Positions 43,833 to 53,378 of a stretch of 64,000 nucleotides of DNA are shown one piece after another. Each line of letters begins with the position of its first letter. The stretch's first letter is position 1. The notes beneath the pieces are model-generated. The model did not search any database. It was not told the DNA's origin and saw only the letters and a list, made by a program, of their open reading frames with translations. Source of the DNA: a virus; IMG/VR virus record IMGVR_UViG_3300043427_001513, positions 1-64,000 of that record. The stretch is one strand, 5' to 3'. The position numbers were made by a program, and so were the translations under genes.

Positions 43833-46604
43833 TTATTTTACTAGTGTGCCTTTATCTTTTACTGCGCCGTTATTTCCTTTAAAGTTTCTTTCAACTTGTT
43901 CGTTAATTTTTGATGCTGCCTGTAAGTTAGCAGTCCACTGATCAAGAATAGCTTCATACTGACCTGGAACAAGAGATGGCAATACCTGACTTGAACGGTT
44001 AGTTATTACTTTTCCTGTAGATGGATCAATAGCTCCAAAAGCTTGAGTAACCTCTACACTACCATCAAGCAACTCTCTCATATAAATAGATGAGTTGTAA
44101 GGACCATCCTGATAGTAAGTACCCATAGGATTTTGTCTCATAGTAGCTTCAACTCCATCAACCTTTTGGTTAGAGTATCTATAAGAGCTTTGATCAAAGT
44201 CTTTATCAAAAGAGATAGAAAACTGGAGATTCTTAGCAAAGTCACTTTCTTCATCAATAAGAAATCCTTTGTCAGGATCTCCTACCCATTTCTTTGCATA
44301 TTCACTATCAAGAGTAAGTGTGTAACCCGCTTTTGCAGGATCTCCTCCAGCAACTGATTGATATTGTAGTGAGAATATAGGAGCTCCAGAGGCATCCTTA
44401 CCTTGTCTAGCAACAATATCTGCAATTACTCTTTGGTACACATCCGCCATTCCAGGATCATTATCACCAATCTGTGCAAGATTGCCAGACTGAAATATCG
44501 CATTTCCAGATCTTCTAGCATTCTGTAAAGTAAGAGCCATCTCATTCATCATCTTGGCTGCATCAGGATTAAGAGCCTGACCATTAAATACAGTTGTATA
44601 TCCAGGATACATACCGCTTCCTGCACCAAGACCTTCTACACCACCAAATAGTTTTTGTCTAGCGCTTGAAGTCATGTACTTATTATAGTGCTCTGTATAA
44701 TTTTTTAGAGTTCTATTGTACTCATCAGCAGCATCTTCTCTAACATCCTCTATAGACTCTCCTTCAATTCTTGCGTAAGCTGCAGTATATTCAGCAAGTG
44801 ATACAGGGCGACCTGTTGATCTGTTAATAAATGCTGAACCAGCAGTAGCGTTTGCAAGCTTCTTTGCATTCTCTTGTTGTGAAGCAAAACTGTTCCAAAT
44901 ATTTATGTCAGCTTCATCAACTTCTGATGAAACTTTACTATAACTAGCCACGTTTCTTTGAATCTTAGAACGTAGAGTCATAAGATCAGCATTATTCTTA
45001 ATTGCAGGATTGGTTGAAGAGTTATTATGAGCTTCTAAATAAGCATTCATAATAAACTGACGACCTTCTGGAGTAGCTGCAAGAGCGTTTAAATCTTTAA
45101 AGGGAACAGCCTGACCATTATATTCAACAGCTTCCCTGCCAAGTATTCTACTATAGTTCTGAAGATACATTGCTTGATCTTTAAGAATCTGCCCTTCATA
45201 ACTAGTTAAAGCTTGCTCGTTTGCTGCACCGGCTGGCATTTCATCAACAGCAAGTCCACCTGGAGCTTCTGGACTTACCATAACGCCACTACCAGATCCA
45301 ACAAGAGCACCAAGATTGAGACCTGAAGTTCCACCTGTTCCTTTAGCAGCTTCTTCATCCATCTTCCAAAGATGCTCAAGATAACCTTTTTGAATACCAA
45401 GTCTAAATTCAAGCTGTTTCATTTGCTGATCAAAACCAAACTTCTGTTGGTTAAGAGCAAACTGATCCTCTTCCATTTTAACTTGATAACCTTTATAAGC
45501 TTGTGCTCTTGCGGCATTCTCAACTTGAGAGTTAAGATTATTAAGATAAAATGTGCTCAATGCTTTATTACGCATCTCTTGCATATTAGCAGCTGGAGTA
45601 ATAATAGCTTGTACCTGCTCACTCTGTTCTTGATTATCAAGACTAGTTAAAGCTTGGATCTTTCTAAGATATTCAACGTGATCATTAGATCCTGGTACAA
45701 CGCCATCCTTAGATATCACAGCTTCATGACCTTCAATATCATCTTTAAGCTGTTGACGACTGCTAACAATCTTTCCAAAAAAGTCTCGTTGAACCAGACC
45801 TTCATTCTCAGAAATGATTTGCTCTGCATAAGCAAGTCTAGCTGCATCTTCATTGCCGTAAACTCCTAAGTTCTGATTTACAAAATCATGTTCACCAACA
45901 TTGTACATTGTTCTGTACATAGCGCTGACGTTAGGATCGTTTTGAAGAGCTGCACTAATTGCCATTTTATACGGTCCATATGCAATGGGACCATTAGAAG
46001 TATGTATAAGATATCCACCTTGCTTTGAAGGCATAATCATAGCATCACTTCCAAACTGCTGCTTTACAATTTCATTTGCCCTTGTAAAGACATCTACCTT
46101 TTCAGTATATCTAGGAACACCGATATTCTTAATCTGATCAACGGGTGAACTCTTAAACTTCTGCTTAATAATATCTAGCTCCTTTACACCAGCTTCCCAA
46201 TACTTAGATCTTTCATTAGGATCTGTAGAGTTTCTAAATCTTTCTGCAGAAGATAACTGATTATTAAAAACCTTCGTCCACTGCATATCATAAGGAATGT
46301 ATTCATCATCCAAAATAGGATTAAATACATTAGTAGCTTGCTCTACAACATTTGGCATTGCCAAATCCATAGATGCAATTCTATTTATCTGAGCTTGAGC
46401 TTGCTTAAAATATTGATCTCTTCTTTCAATGTTAGAATCATTACTCATAGGAGAGTTTAGAAGAGTACCGTAAAGGTTTTCAATTTTAGCCAAGTTAGTA
46501 TCATAGCGCTGCTGAGCAGTGCTAGCCACCTTCAGTAAAAAATCCCAGTTGGGTCTGAAGGGCTCAATCTTAGCTACTGAGGGCTGTGTTAGGTAACTTG
46601 CCAT
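43833..46604 (-). CDS. Large virion cargo-type protein, 923 aa
   Basis: I do not recognise a named domain. The protein is helical and Gln/Asn/Ala-rich with a coiled-coil-like middle (FALNQQKFGFDQQMKQLEFR), a Gly/Ser-rich stretch (GTGGTSGLNLGALVGSGSG) and no signal peptide. The size, the position just upstream of the RNA polymerase gene, and the composition match the cargo proteins that fill the capsid in crAss-like phages. A candidate AT-rich motif (46606-46621) directly precedes the ATG, so it may start its own unit together with the polymerase. Confidence 0.75.
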   Translation of the reverse strand: MASYLTQPSVAKIEPFRPNWDFLLKVASTAQQRYDTNLAKIENLYGTLLNSPMSNDSNIERRDQYFKQAQAQINRIASMDLAMPNVVEQATNVFNPILDDEYIPYDMQWTKVFNNQLSSAERFRNSTDPNERSKYWEAGVKELDIIKQKFKSSPVDQIKNIGVPRYTEKVDVFTRANEIVKQQFGSDAMIMPSKQGGYLIHTSNGPIAYGPYKMAISAALQNDPNVSAMYRTMYNVGEHDFVNQNLGVYGNEDAARLAYAEQIISENEGLVQRDFFGKIVSSRQQLKDDIEGHEAVISKDGVVPGSNDHVEYLRKIQALTSLDNQEQSEQVQAIITPAANMQEMRNKALSTFYLNNLNSQVENAARAQAYKGYQVKMEEDQFALNQQKFGFDQQMKQLEFRLGIQKGYLEHLWKMDEEAAKGTGGTSGLNLGALVGSGSGVMVSPEAPGGLAVDEMPAGAANEQALTSYEGQILKDQAMYLQNYSRILGREAVEYNGQAVPFKDLNALAATPEGRQFIMNAYLEAHNNSSTNPAIKNNADLMTLRSKIQRNVASYSKVSSEVDEADINIWNSFASQQENAKKLANATAGSAFINRSTGRPVSLAEYTAAYARIEGESIEDVREDAADEYNRTLKNYTEHYNKYMTSSARQKLFGGVEGLGAGSGMYPGYTTVFNGQALNPDAAKMMNEMALTLQNARRSGNAIFQSGNLAQIGDNDPGMADVYQRVIADIVARQGKDASGAPIFSLQYQSVAGGDPAKAGYTLTLDSEYAKKWVGDPDKGFLIDEESDFAKNLQFSISFDKDFDQSSYRYSNQKVDGVEATMRQNPMGTYYQDGPYNSSIYMRELLDGSVEVTQAFGAIDPSTGKVITNRSSQVLPSLVPGQYEAILDQWTANLQAASKINEQVERNFKGNNGAVKDKGTLVK

Positions 46605-46656
46605 ATTATATTATTAATATACTCAAAATCCTTGAAGTTTATTAAACTATAAAAGT

Positions 46657-49600
46657 TTAACGTCCTTGATTTCGCATCATTTGCATATACATCATCATCA
46701 TACGAGGATCCATTGTACTTGCGTCTACACCAGGAGTTTGAGAATTTCCACTAATATACTGTTTTGAATACATTTCTGCTACTTTATCAGCAGTTACGTC
46801 TGGAAATCTATTACGATATTCAGCAAAAGTCGGAACTGCAGAACCAGCGCTTCCTGGTGTTAGTTTAGTTTTAGCAGCACCTGGATTAGGAACAATAGTA
46901 CCATACCCTCTCGTATCTACTCTATAGTTAGGAGTCATATACGGAAAGCTTTTAGCAAGTGCCCAGTTAGTCATAAGATTCTGAACAGCCGGTAGAGTAT
47001 TCTGAAGCATATTCATAGAACGCTCTTTATCATAGTTATCAGCTGCAAGAACGTTTTGATCATATCCTGTTTTTTGCAACTGAGTATTAATCATCTGTTC
47101 TCTTGCTGCCATTTCAGCACTTGCTCCAGCCATCTGATTTGCTATACCAACATTCTGCATACCAATGTTACTAATGTTTCCTATCTGTTTGTCTGCACTT
47201 TGACCTTGCGTCATTGCGTTCATAGCTCTTGCTACAGATTCATTACCAGCAAATACATTAGAAGCATCCATTGCCATCTGAGCAGAACTTTGTGCAGCAG
47301 CATTAGCATATCTTGGATCAAGAAAAGTAGGTCTTACTCTTGGTAATTGAACCTGAGGAGTCCAAGATGGATACTTGTTTATAAATGCATTATTTGCAAA
47401 AGCCGAAGCTACAGCAATCTCATCTTGTGGAAAAGGCGGAGTGTACGGAGGTTCAGCAGGAGGTATTTCTGTAGGTGGTTCTAATGGTGGTACAGGAGGT
47501 GTTTTCGGTGGAGTTGCCGGTGGTGTTTTAGGTGGTGGCACATCCGTATACTCAAACGCACCCATATTTACAGACCTTTCACCTGCTTTTGCATCTCTAA
47601 GTTCAGAACGGTGTACTCCGGTTGTGCCAGGAGCTGCAAAAGTGTATCTTCTTTTTAACAGATTAATTTCTTCTGGTGAAAGAGTTTGACCTTTAGCTTG
47701 TCTGTCAGCAATAAAAGCATCAATTCGTGGTTGATTATATTGAGTAATATAATCCTGAAGATTACCAAAAGCTTCGTCTTCAGCTTTCAGTTGTCTAACA
47801 TTACCTGAAGCATCGTAAAGACCACTAACATCTGCACCGCGATCTTTCCAGTACTGATAAAACTGTGGTAATCTAGCCGCAGCACCTTCATAAGCTCCTG
47901 AGGAAGGATTAAAAGCTTGTGTATTTGCGTACAGACTTGTGTTTGGATCAGAGGCCCACCCTTCAGGAAGTGTAGGGTTTGCACCATATCTGGTTAAAAC
48001 CTCTAATGCCTCTTTATCAATAGCTTTAATCTCTTGTTTTCTTGGGGTAGGTGTGCTTGTTGATCCAGCAGATCTTGTTGTTGAAGAAGCTGTACCTTGA
48101 TCTTTTGTTCTTTGAGCTATTGCTGCTTCTCTTGTATCATAGTCTACACCATTGTATCTGTAACGAGTTACACCATTAACCGTAAAAGGCGTAATGGGTC
48201 CACCCTTTTCATACTTTGGTCCACCGTATTTAAAAGATTCGCCCCACACAGTATCTTGAGGTGCAGACAGCTGGTTGTTTAAATCTTGAAGACTTTGTAC
48301 ACCAGACTTCTTGTCTTTTGATTTACCGCTTTTTGCAGGAACTGTATAGTTTTCGTTAGCTTGAGGATAATAAAAACTTCCATCACCTGCTGGTAAACCT
48401 ATCATTCCTTGAGCAAAGGCTTGTTGAAGAGCTTCTGCAGGAAGATAAGTTTCTCTACCTTCCTCGTTTTTAACTTTAACCTGAAATCCTCCAGATAACT
48501 CTTGATCTCTAGAAATAAAAGGATTTACAACAGAGTATTGCTGAGCTTCAGAAAAAACTCCAGGAGCTTCATATATAAAGCTTGTATTTGGAGCTAGATT
48601 AAAATTCTGAGTTTCTCCAAATTGATTGTTATATGTTCCAAGAGAGTATGCGCTAGGAACTTCATTTTGAACTCCCTGCATTCTAGAAAAAGAAACAGGC
48701 TGATACTGATAGTATTTTTTTGATGCAAAAGGATTATCGCTCATCATGGCTCTTTCATCCACAGGAGTAACACCTCTCCAGTTCATCTGCTTTCCAGGTT
48801 TTCCAATAGCAGCGTTTGCAATACCTTGATTCAAGTATGTGTCTGAAGGAATATATACTTCGCCGTTACCTGCCTCATTTGTATATATATTGTAGTTCTC
48901 TTTAAAAGGATTCCACTTACCAGCAACTCTACTAGACATGTAGGGTTGATCATTAATATATACTCGTTCTCCTTTTCTAAATTGTAGGGGAAGTTTTTCA
49001 GCAACTACAGTAGCTTCCGGAAGAGTTTCATTATCTACTTGTTCACCCTCTTGATACATCTTAACCTGAGCACCGTACTTAGCTTGTTGCATACCTCCAG
49101 GCATAACACTATCAGATGTTGCAATACCGTTTAGCTGAGCATATAAACTTGCAATTTGAGGAATACCATCAGGAAAATTCTTCTTTGCTTCTTGAGCCAT
49201 AGCAAGACCACCCAGCTTATAGGTCTTATTAAACATGTTTAATGCAGCTGTGCTCTGCTCAAGCTTATCAGAGTTCTTATCCATAAGAGCTCTTTTATCA
49301 TCGTTCATGTCGATGTACTGCTTAGCAATTTCTGCTGGGGTATAAGACTTGCTTTCAGATTTATTAAAGAAGGAGTTAAGTTCTTTACCAATCTTCATCT
49401 TCGGAGTGTCAGAAAAAATAAATGATCCTGCACTTTCTTTCATTTTAACACCACCTTGTGAGTGACGCTTGCCCTCAATAGCATAGTGCTCAGGAAGACC
49501 ATCACCAGTCTTATCTGTTACAATGGTTTCACCACCTTCTGCTTCAAGGTTAAAGTCTTTAGTTTCTGAAACATCCCTTAGTACATTACCTCCAGTCATC

Positions 49601-49689
49601 ATCTTATGATCAGAGTCTCTCATGATAGTACCATCCGGCATCATGTGATAACCAGCAGGAAGTTTATTGATTTTAATTTTACGTGCCAT
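46657..49689 (-). CDS. Large virion protein, 1010 aa, with Pro-rich linker
   Basis: The ATG at 49689 is preferred over a TTG three codons earlier; the previous stop (49691) is one base away. The N-terminal ~200 residues contain GGNVLRDVSETKDFN, LEAEGGETIVTD and a HSQGGVKM-SAGSFIFSD stretch, a layout seen in large cargo-type proteins of environmental Bacteroidota phages. A Pro-rich linker of repeated PPxTPP-type units lies near residues 735-775. The C-terminal ~250 residues are Ala/Gln/Met-rich, possibly helical. It is probably a capsid or tail cargo protein. No catalytic motif is visible. Confidence 0.75.
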   Translation of the reverse strand: MARKIKINKLPAGYHMMPDGTIMRDSDHKMMTGGNVLRDVSETKDFNLEAEGGETIVTDKTGDGLPEHYAIEGKRHSQGGVKMKESAGSFIFSDTPKMKIGKELNSFFNKSESKSYTPAEIAKQYIDMNDDKRALMDKNSDKLEQSTAALNMFNKTYKLGGLAMAQEAKKNFPDGIPQIASLYAQLNGIATSDSVMPGGMQQAKYGAQVKMYQEGEQVDNETLPEATVVAEKLPLQFRKGERVYINDQPYMSSRVAGKWNPFKENYNIYTNEAGNGEVYIPSDTYLNQGIANAAIGKPGKQMNWRGVTPVDERAMMSDNPFASKKYYQYQPVSFSRMQGVQNEVPSAYSLGTYNNQFGETQNFNLAPNTSFIYEAPGVFSEAQQYSVVNPFISRDQELSGGFQVKVKNEEGRETYLPAEALQQAFAQGMIGLPAGDGSFYYPQANENYTVPAKSGKSKDKKSGVQSLQDLNNQLSAPQDTVWGESFKYGGPKYEKGGPITPFTVNGVTRYRYNGVDYDTREAAIAQRTKDQGTASSTTRSAGSTSTPTPRKQEIKAIDKEALEVLTRYGANPTLPEGWASDPNTSLYANTQAFNPSSGAYEGAAARLPQFYQYWKDRGADVSGLYDASGNVRQLKAEDEAFGNLQDYITQYNQPRIDAFIADRQAKGQTLSPEEINLLKRRYTFAAPGTTGVHRSELRDAKAGERSVNMGAFEYTDVPPPKTPPATPPKTPPVPPLEPPTEIPPAEPPYTPPFPQDEIAVASAFANNAFINKYPSWTPQVQLPRVRPTFLDPRYANAAAQSSAQMAMDASNVFAGNESVARAMNAMTQGQSADKQIGNISNIGMQNVGIANQMAGASAEMAAREQMINTQLQKTGYDQNVLAADNYDKERSMNMLQNTLPAVQNLMTNWALAKSFPYMTPNYRVDTRGYGTIVPNPGAAKTKLTPGSAGSAVPTFAEYRNRFPDVTADKVAEMYSKQYISGNSQTPGVDASTMDPRMMMMYMQMMRNQGR

Positions 49690-49690
49690 C

Positions 49691-51295
49691 TTAATCAAGA
49701 ATTTCTATATCAGCACCTTGAGCAATAAGCTCACGGAGAATTTCATCATCAACCATTGCTACAGTACCACCCTGCTGAGCATATGTAGGATTAGGTCTAG
49801 CTACATTAACAAAAGGATTCCAATAACGTGCGTCATTTTTAAATCCTTGATTGTCCATTCTAAACTGACCTGTATTTACATCGTAATCACCACGATCTTC
49901 CATACCCTGAGGAGTTGGAGAAAACACATTGTCAGCGGTTCTTTGATTGTTAAAGTACTTTTGCTGACGGCGATCTTCTACACCTGCTGCAATATTTTGC
50001 AGAGCACCTAATCCAAAGTTTACAGCAAGAGCTCCATTTTGATCCCACCATGAAGGACCCTGAGGTGCTTCCATGGGTTCAATAGGAGAAGATCTTTGTA
50101 CTTGCATAGGAGGAAGTGGTTTACTAAAATCCCAAACCTGATGCAAAGCTTTTGGTTGAAGATCAATAGGTGTATCCATTTCTCCTACAAAAGGATCTCC
50201 AAGATATTGTCCAGCAAATTGATAGTTTGGTATTTCCATACCATAAGCTGCTTTACTAGTATTAAGAACAAATTGTGCTCTCTTTCTAGTAGTCTCATTT
50301 ACGCTATCTGGATTTTTCTTTACATGCTTAGCATACGCAAGTGCACTATCAAATCCAGCACGTTTAGCTTGCTCTGTAAAACTTCCTACAGTTCCTTTTG
50401 CTTTCATGCGATCAGTAGCTTCTTTAATCCAACCGCCTTCTGCGTACTTCATTGTACCACCACATTCAAAGCATCCGCCCATCTCAGCTTTTCTCCAACC
50501 ACCACCGCGTTCTTTATACCACTTAGCAGCAAATCCATTTGCATATGCTGAAGGATATACATCGTACTTAGCTTTAGCTGCTGCTTTAGCTCTGCTCCAA
50601 AGTCCTGGATTAGTAGGTTTATTCTCACCACCAGATTTCATGTTCTCAATAATCTGCTGCTGTACTGCAGGAGGAAGAGCTCTAAATCCTGGATTATCTA
50701 TTCCGCCACCATTTGCATAAAAGTCTTGAGAGTTTTCATTAAACCACTCACCACCAAAGTTCATGTTAGACATAATCTTTGCCTGCACAAACGCAGGTAA
50801 TGCCTGAAATCCTGGATTCTGTGGTTCGCCACCTTCTTTCCAAGTACCAAATCTTTTATGCCAGTAAAGAGGACTAAACGGATCATTAGCTTTAGCAGAA
50901 TCTCTTCCACCCATACGATCCCAAAATCTTTCTTTACGCTTCTCAGAACCATGCTGAGTAAAGTCTTTCATTCCTTTATATCCGCCGTGTACTACTTTGT
51001 ACTTGTCTCCTTTTTTAGCAAGTACCATCCATTTTTTACCAGGACGATCTGACTGTTTTTTTACTCCTACTTTATTAAATCCCATATTCTTATAACGTTC
51101 TGGGATACCACCTCCTTGTGCAAACATTTGCTCTAAGTCAGCATCAAAAGGTGTAGACATCATATCAAGCATTTGTTGCTCTTGCTGAAGTAAGGATGCT
51201 TGTTGAGCAGGTGTCATACCTGTAAACTTACCGGCATGAACAACACCACCAGATCCTATTACAGGTAGATTAAAAGGAGATTGAAAATTGTTCAT
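49691..51295 (-). CDS. Virion protein with DUF5754-like domain and tandem NPGF-ALP repeats, 534 aa
   Basis: Residues ~86-152 resemble DUF5754: KKWMVLAKKGDKYKVVHGGY, GMKDFTQHGSEKRKERF and a YWHKRFGTW end. Two 24-residue repeats follow (160-183 and 201-224) with consensus NPGFxALPxxVQxxIxxNMxxGGE, plus a third partial NPGL at 229. Residues ~242-269 have a second conserved segment, YDVYPSAYANGFAAKWYKER, before a CFEC site. These domains also occur in nucleocytoplasmic large DNA viruses. It is probably a structural or cargo protein. Its own candidate promoter lies at 51328-51345. Confidence 0.75.
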   Translation of the reverse strand: MNNFQSPFNLPVIGSGGVVHAGKFTGMTPAQQASLLQQEQQMLDMMSTPFDADLEQMFAQGGGIPERYKNMGFNKVGVKKQSDRPGKKWMVLAKKGDKYKVVHGGYKGMKDFTQHGSEKRKERFWDRMGGRDSAKANDPFSPLYWHKRFGTWKEGGEPQNPGFQALPAFVQAKIMSNMNFGGEWFNENSQDFYANGGGIDNPGFRALPPAVQQQIIENMKSGGENKPTNPGLWSRAKAAAKAKYDVYPSAYANGFAAKWYKERGGGWRKAEMGGCFECGGTMKYAEGGWIKEATDRMKAKGTVGSFTEQAKRAGFDSALAYAKHVKKNPDSVNETTRKRAQFVLNTSKAAYGMEIPNYQFAGQYLGDPFVGEMDTPIDLQPKALHQVWDFSKPLPPMQVQRSSPIEPMEAPQGPSWWDQNGALAVNFGLGALQNIAAGVEDRRQQKYFNNQRTADNVFSPTPQGMEDRGDYDVNTGQFRMDNQGFKNDARYWNPFVNVARPNPTYAQQGGTVAMVDDEILRELIAQGADIEILD

Positions 51296-51327
51296 ATTAA
51301 AACAAAGTTAGTAGAAGTACAGTGTCT

Positions 51328-51345
51328 ACAATATTAATATACAGC
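51328..51345 (-). promoter_or_regulatory. Candidate late promoter
   Basis: On the minus strand it reads CTGTATATTAATATTGTA, 33 bases from the ATG at 51295. It matches the shared GTATATTA-TGTA motif of other minus-strand operons. Confidence 0.45.
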
Positions 51346-51368
51346 TTTTAGCTTTAATGACATAGTTA

Positions 51369-53378
51369 TTAGTATAGATCTGATCGGAATCTAGGTATAC
51401 TTCCACCATATTCTGACCGCTTATGTTGATATGATATTCGCTGACTTGATGTCTTTTCTCTTTTGAATTTTGCCTTTTCTGTTGATGAAAGTTCTGAAGC
51501 TGTTTTAGGTGTTTTAGAATTTACTCTTTTGCTAGGTCTGCATGCAGGATATCCTTTACGCTTTTCACCAGACTGTCTTCCACACTCTTTGCCTGTCTTT
51601 ACATCTACCCATTTCTCAGCAAACCATCTGTCAAGTCCACCATGTTGACCGCCACCTTTATAGTAATATCTATCATAGAACTCATATGGATTGGTCAGAG
51701 TATTTAAGGGACCTTCAAAATCATATCTATCATAAATAGATATGTAATTACCTTTTTCATCTTTGCCTCTACCTATTGTAAAGTTTTGAAGAGGATCAAT
51801 CTGAGAAAACTCTTCTCTAGGCATAAATCCTTCACGAATATATGGAGCTAAAGAAGGTAATACTATAGATTGTCCTTCTTGAATATTTCTCTTCTTCGCT
51901 TCTGCAATCAAAAGTTGAGGATCAATTACATCTCTATTTAGAGTATAGTATTGTGCATCCGCATCTTTAGCTTTAGTAGGTTTATACTTAGATGGAATTA
52001 TATAATGAGATTGTGTAGGATTACCCAATGCTCTTTGCCAAGCCTCTTCTCCAATACTGTATCTACCATCAGGATCTCTTAAAGGTGGTGCGTTTAAACC
52101 AAGTACACCTTTTGTAAGATTAACAGCACCACTTACAATACCAGGATACTCGACAGGTCTGATATTTTGAAACAACCAAGGTCTTGCAGCACCCTGTGCT
52201 TTAATTGCAAGAGGAGCTAATGTTGGACTAGTATACATAGCATTCATTGCTGCGCTAGTTACATCATCTAAAGCTTGGTTAACTATTGGACCTAAGTAAT
52301 CTGCTGCAGATGCTATAGCATATATTGTAGGATTAACTATATAATCATCAAACGCATTTCCTTTACGCATTTGTAGTTGTTCACCACCTCCTTGCTTATA
52401 GCCAGAACTATATGTAGTTGGTTGAGGTCTTTCAGTTCTTGTGTTTTTATATCTAGGAAAAGAATATGTTGCCTTGATAGCACCATATGGTTCAGATTTA
52501 AACTGACCCATATCACCATATTTATCCCCAATACCTACACCAAGATCTCCTTCGATACTGAGTCTTCCACGATTATCTAACTCTTTTTCGTACTGTGCAT
52601 TTAATCCTGCTGTAAGTCTAGGTCTAATATTATTATAAGCAAGTTGATTACTCGTTCCATCAAACTCTGTATAATCATTAGTTTGCCAGTTAACACCACC
52701 ATAAGGTCCCCAAGAAAGTTCTTCTCTTCTATTATCAATAGGATTAAACCTTTTACCTCCTTGTGCTCTAATGCTGGCACCACGTAGAGGATCTAGACCA
52801 AGTCTAATCATTCCTTGAGTACCGTACTTCTGATTATCGTAATCTAAACCAACAGCAACGCCAGGACCTTGTTTAGTACCAAATACTTCTCCGTAATATT
52901 TAGAATCATCTTGAGGATTCATCATATATCTAAAGGCAGCAGCAGGAGAATCATACATAGAATCATAACCTAATGATAGACTTGTTTGTCCACCTTGCTG
53001 CATGCTATTAGCCATCCTCAAGAATTCATACTTGTTGTATGTAACATTCTCTCTATTAAAATTAGATATCATCTGTCTAGCAATTTTGCGCCTGTTCTGA
53101 GGATCTTTTACTTGTACAAGGATATCAGCAATGCCTTCAATCATTTCACGATCATTATTCTCCTCACCACCTTCTTTAAAAACAGGAATCTCAAATACCT
53201 GATTACCAGGGAATTGATATTCACCACCAGGATACATCATCTGAGTATTGCCCATATCATCCATACCAAATACAGGAAAGTCTACATCCTGCATGGTAAT
53301 TCTACCAGAAGGAATGACATTGTATTTATTGTATAGATCTGGGCTATATCTTTTGTATCCTAGCTTAGAGTACTTCAT
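51369..53378 (-). CDS. Virion protein with barrel-like middle and C-terminal DUF5872 domain, 669 aa
   Basis: The last ~90 residues match DUF5872: LDRWFAEKWVDV, CGRQSGEKRKGYPACRPSKR and TPKTASELSSTEK. The middle (~140-335) alternates short hydrophobic strands with Gly/Asn/Asp turns (RLTAGLNAQYEKEL, RLSIEGDLGVGIG, YGAIKATYSF), like an outer-membrane barrel. The N-terminus lacks a signal peptide. It is coupled to the muzzle-type gene (ATGA overlap). As part of a podovirus tail or cargo set, it could enter the envelope during DNA ejection; that is inference. DUF5872 is found in large eukaryotic viruses and in phages. Confidence 0.78.
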   Translation of the reverse strand: MKYSKLGYKRYSPDLYNKYNVIPSGRITMQDVDFPVFGMDDMGNTQMMYPGGEYQFPGNQVFEIPVFKEGGEENNDREMIEGIADILVQVKDPQNRRKIARQMISNFNRENVTYNKYEFLRMANSMQQGGQTSLSLGYDSMYDSPAAAFRYMMNPQDDSKYYGEVFGTKQGPGVAVGLDYDNQKYGTQGMIRLGLDPLRGASIRAQGGKRFNPIDNRREELSWGPYGGVNWQTNDYTEFDGTSNQLAYNNIRPRLTAGLNAQYEKELDNRGRLSIEGDLGVGIGDKYGDMGQFKSEPYGAIKATYSFPRYKNTRTERPQPTTYSSGYKQGGGEQLQMRKGNAFDDYIVNPTIYAIASAADYLGPIVNQALDDVTSAAMNAMYTSPTLAPLAIKAQGAARPWLFQNIRPVEYPGIVSGAVNLTKGVLGLNAPPLRDPDGRYSIGEEAWQRALGNPTQSHYIIPSKYKPTKAKDADAQYYTLNRDVIDPQLLIAEAKKRNIQEGQSIVLPSLAPYIREGFMPREEFSQIDPLQNFTIGRGKDEKGNYISIYDRYDFEGPLNTLTNPYEFYDRYYYKGGGQHGGLDRWFAEKWVDVKTGKECGRQSGEKRKGYPACRPSKRVNSKTPKTASELSSTEKAKFKREKTSSQRISYQHKRSEYGGSIPRFRSDLY

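Noticed and set aside
46606-46621. TATATTATTAATATAC motif as a promoter for the 923-aa cargo gene
   Set aside because: It ends two bases from the ATG, so a promoter there would leave no leader. It may simply be an AT-rich translation initiation region.
47375-47689. A Gly-rich 104-aa plus-strand open frame
   Set aside because: It is the reverse of the Pro-rich linker of the 1010-aa virion protein; glycine codons mirror proline codons.
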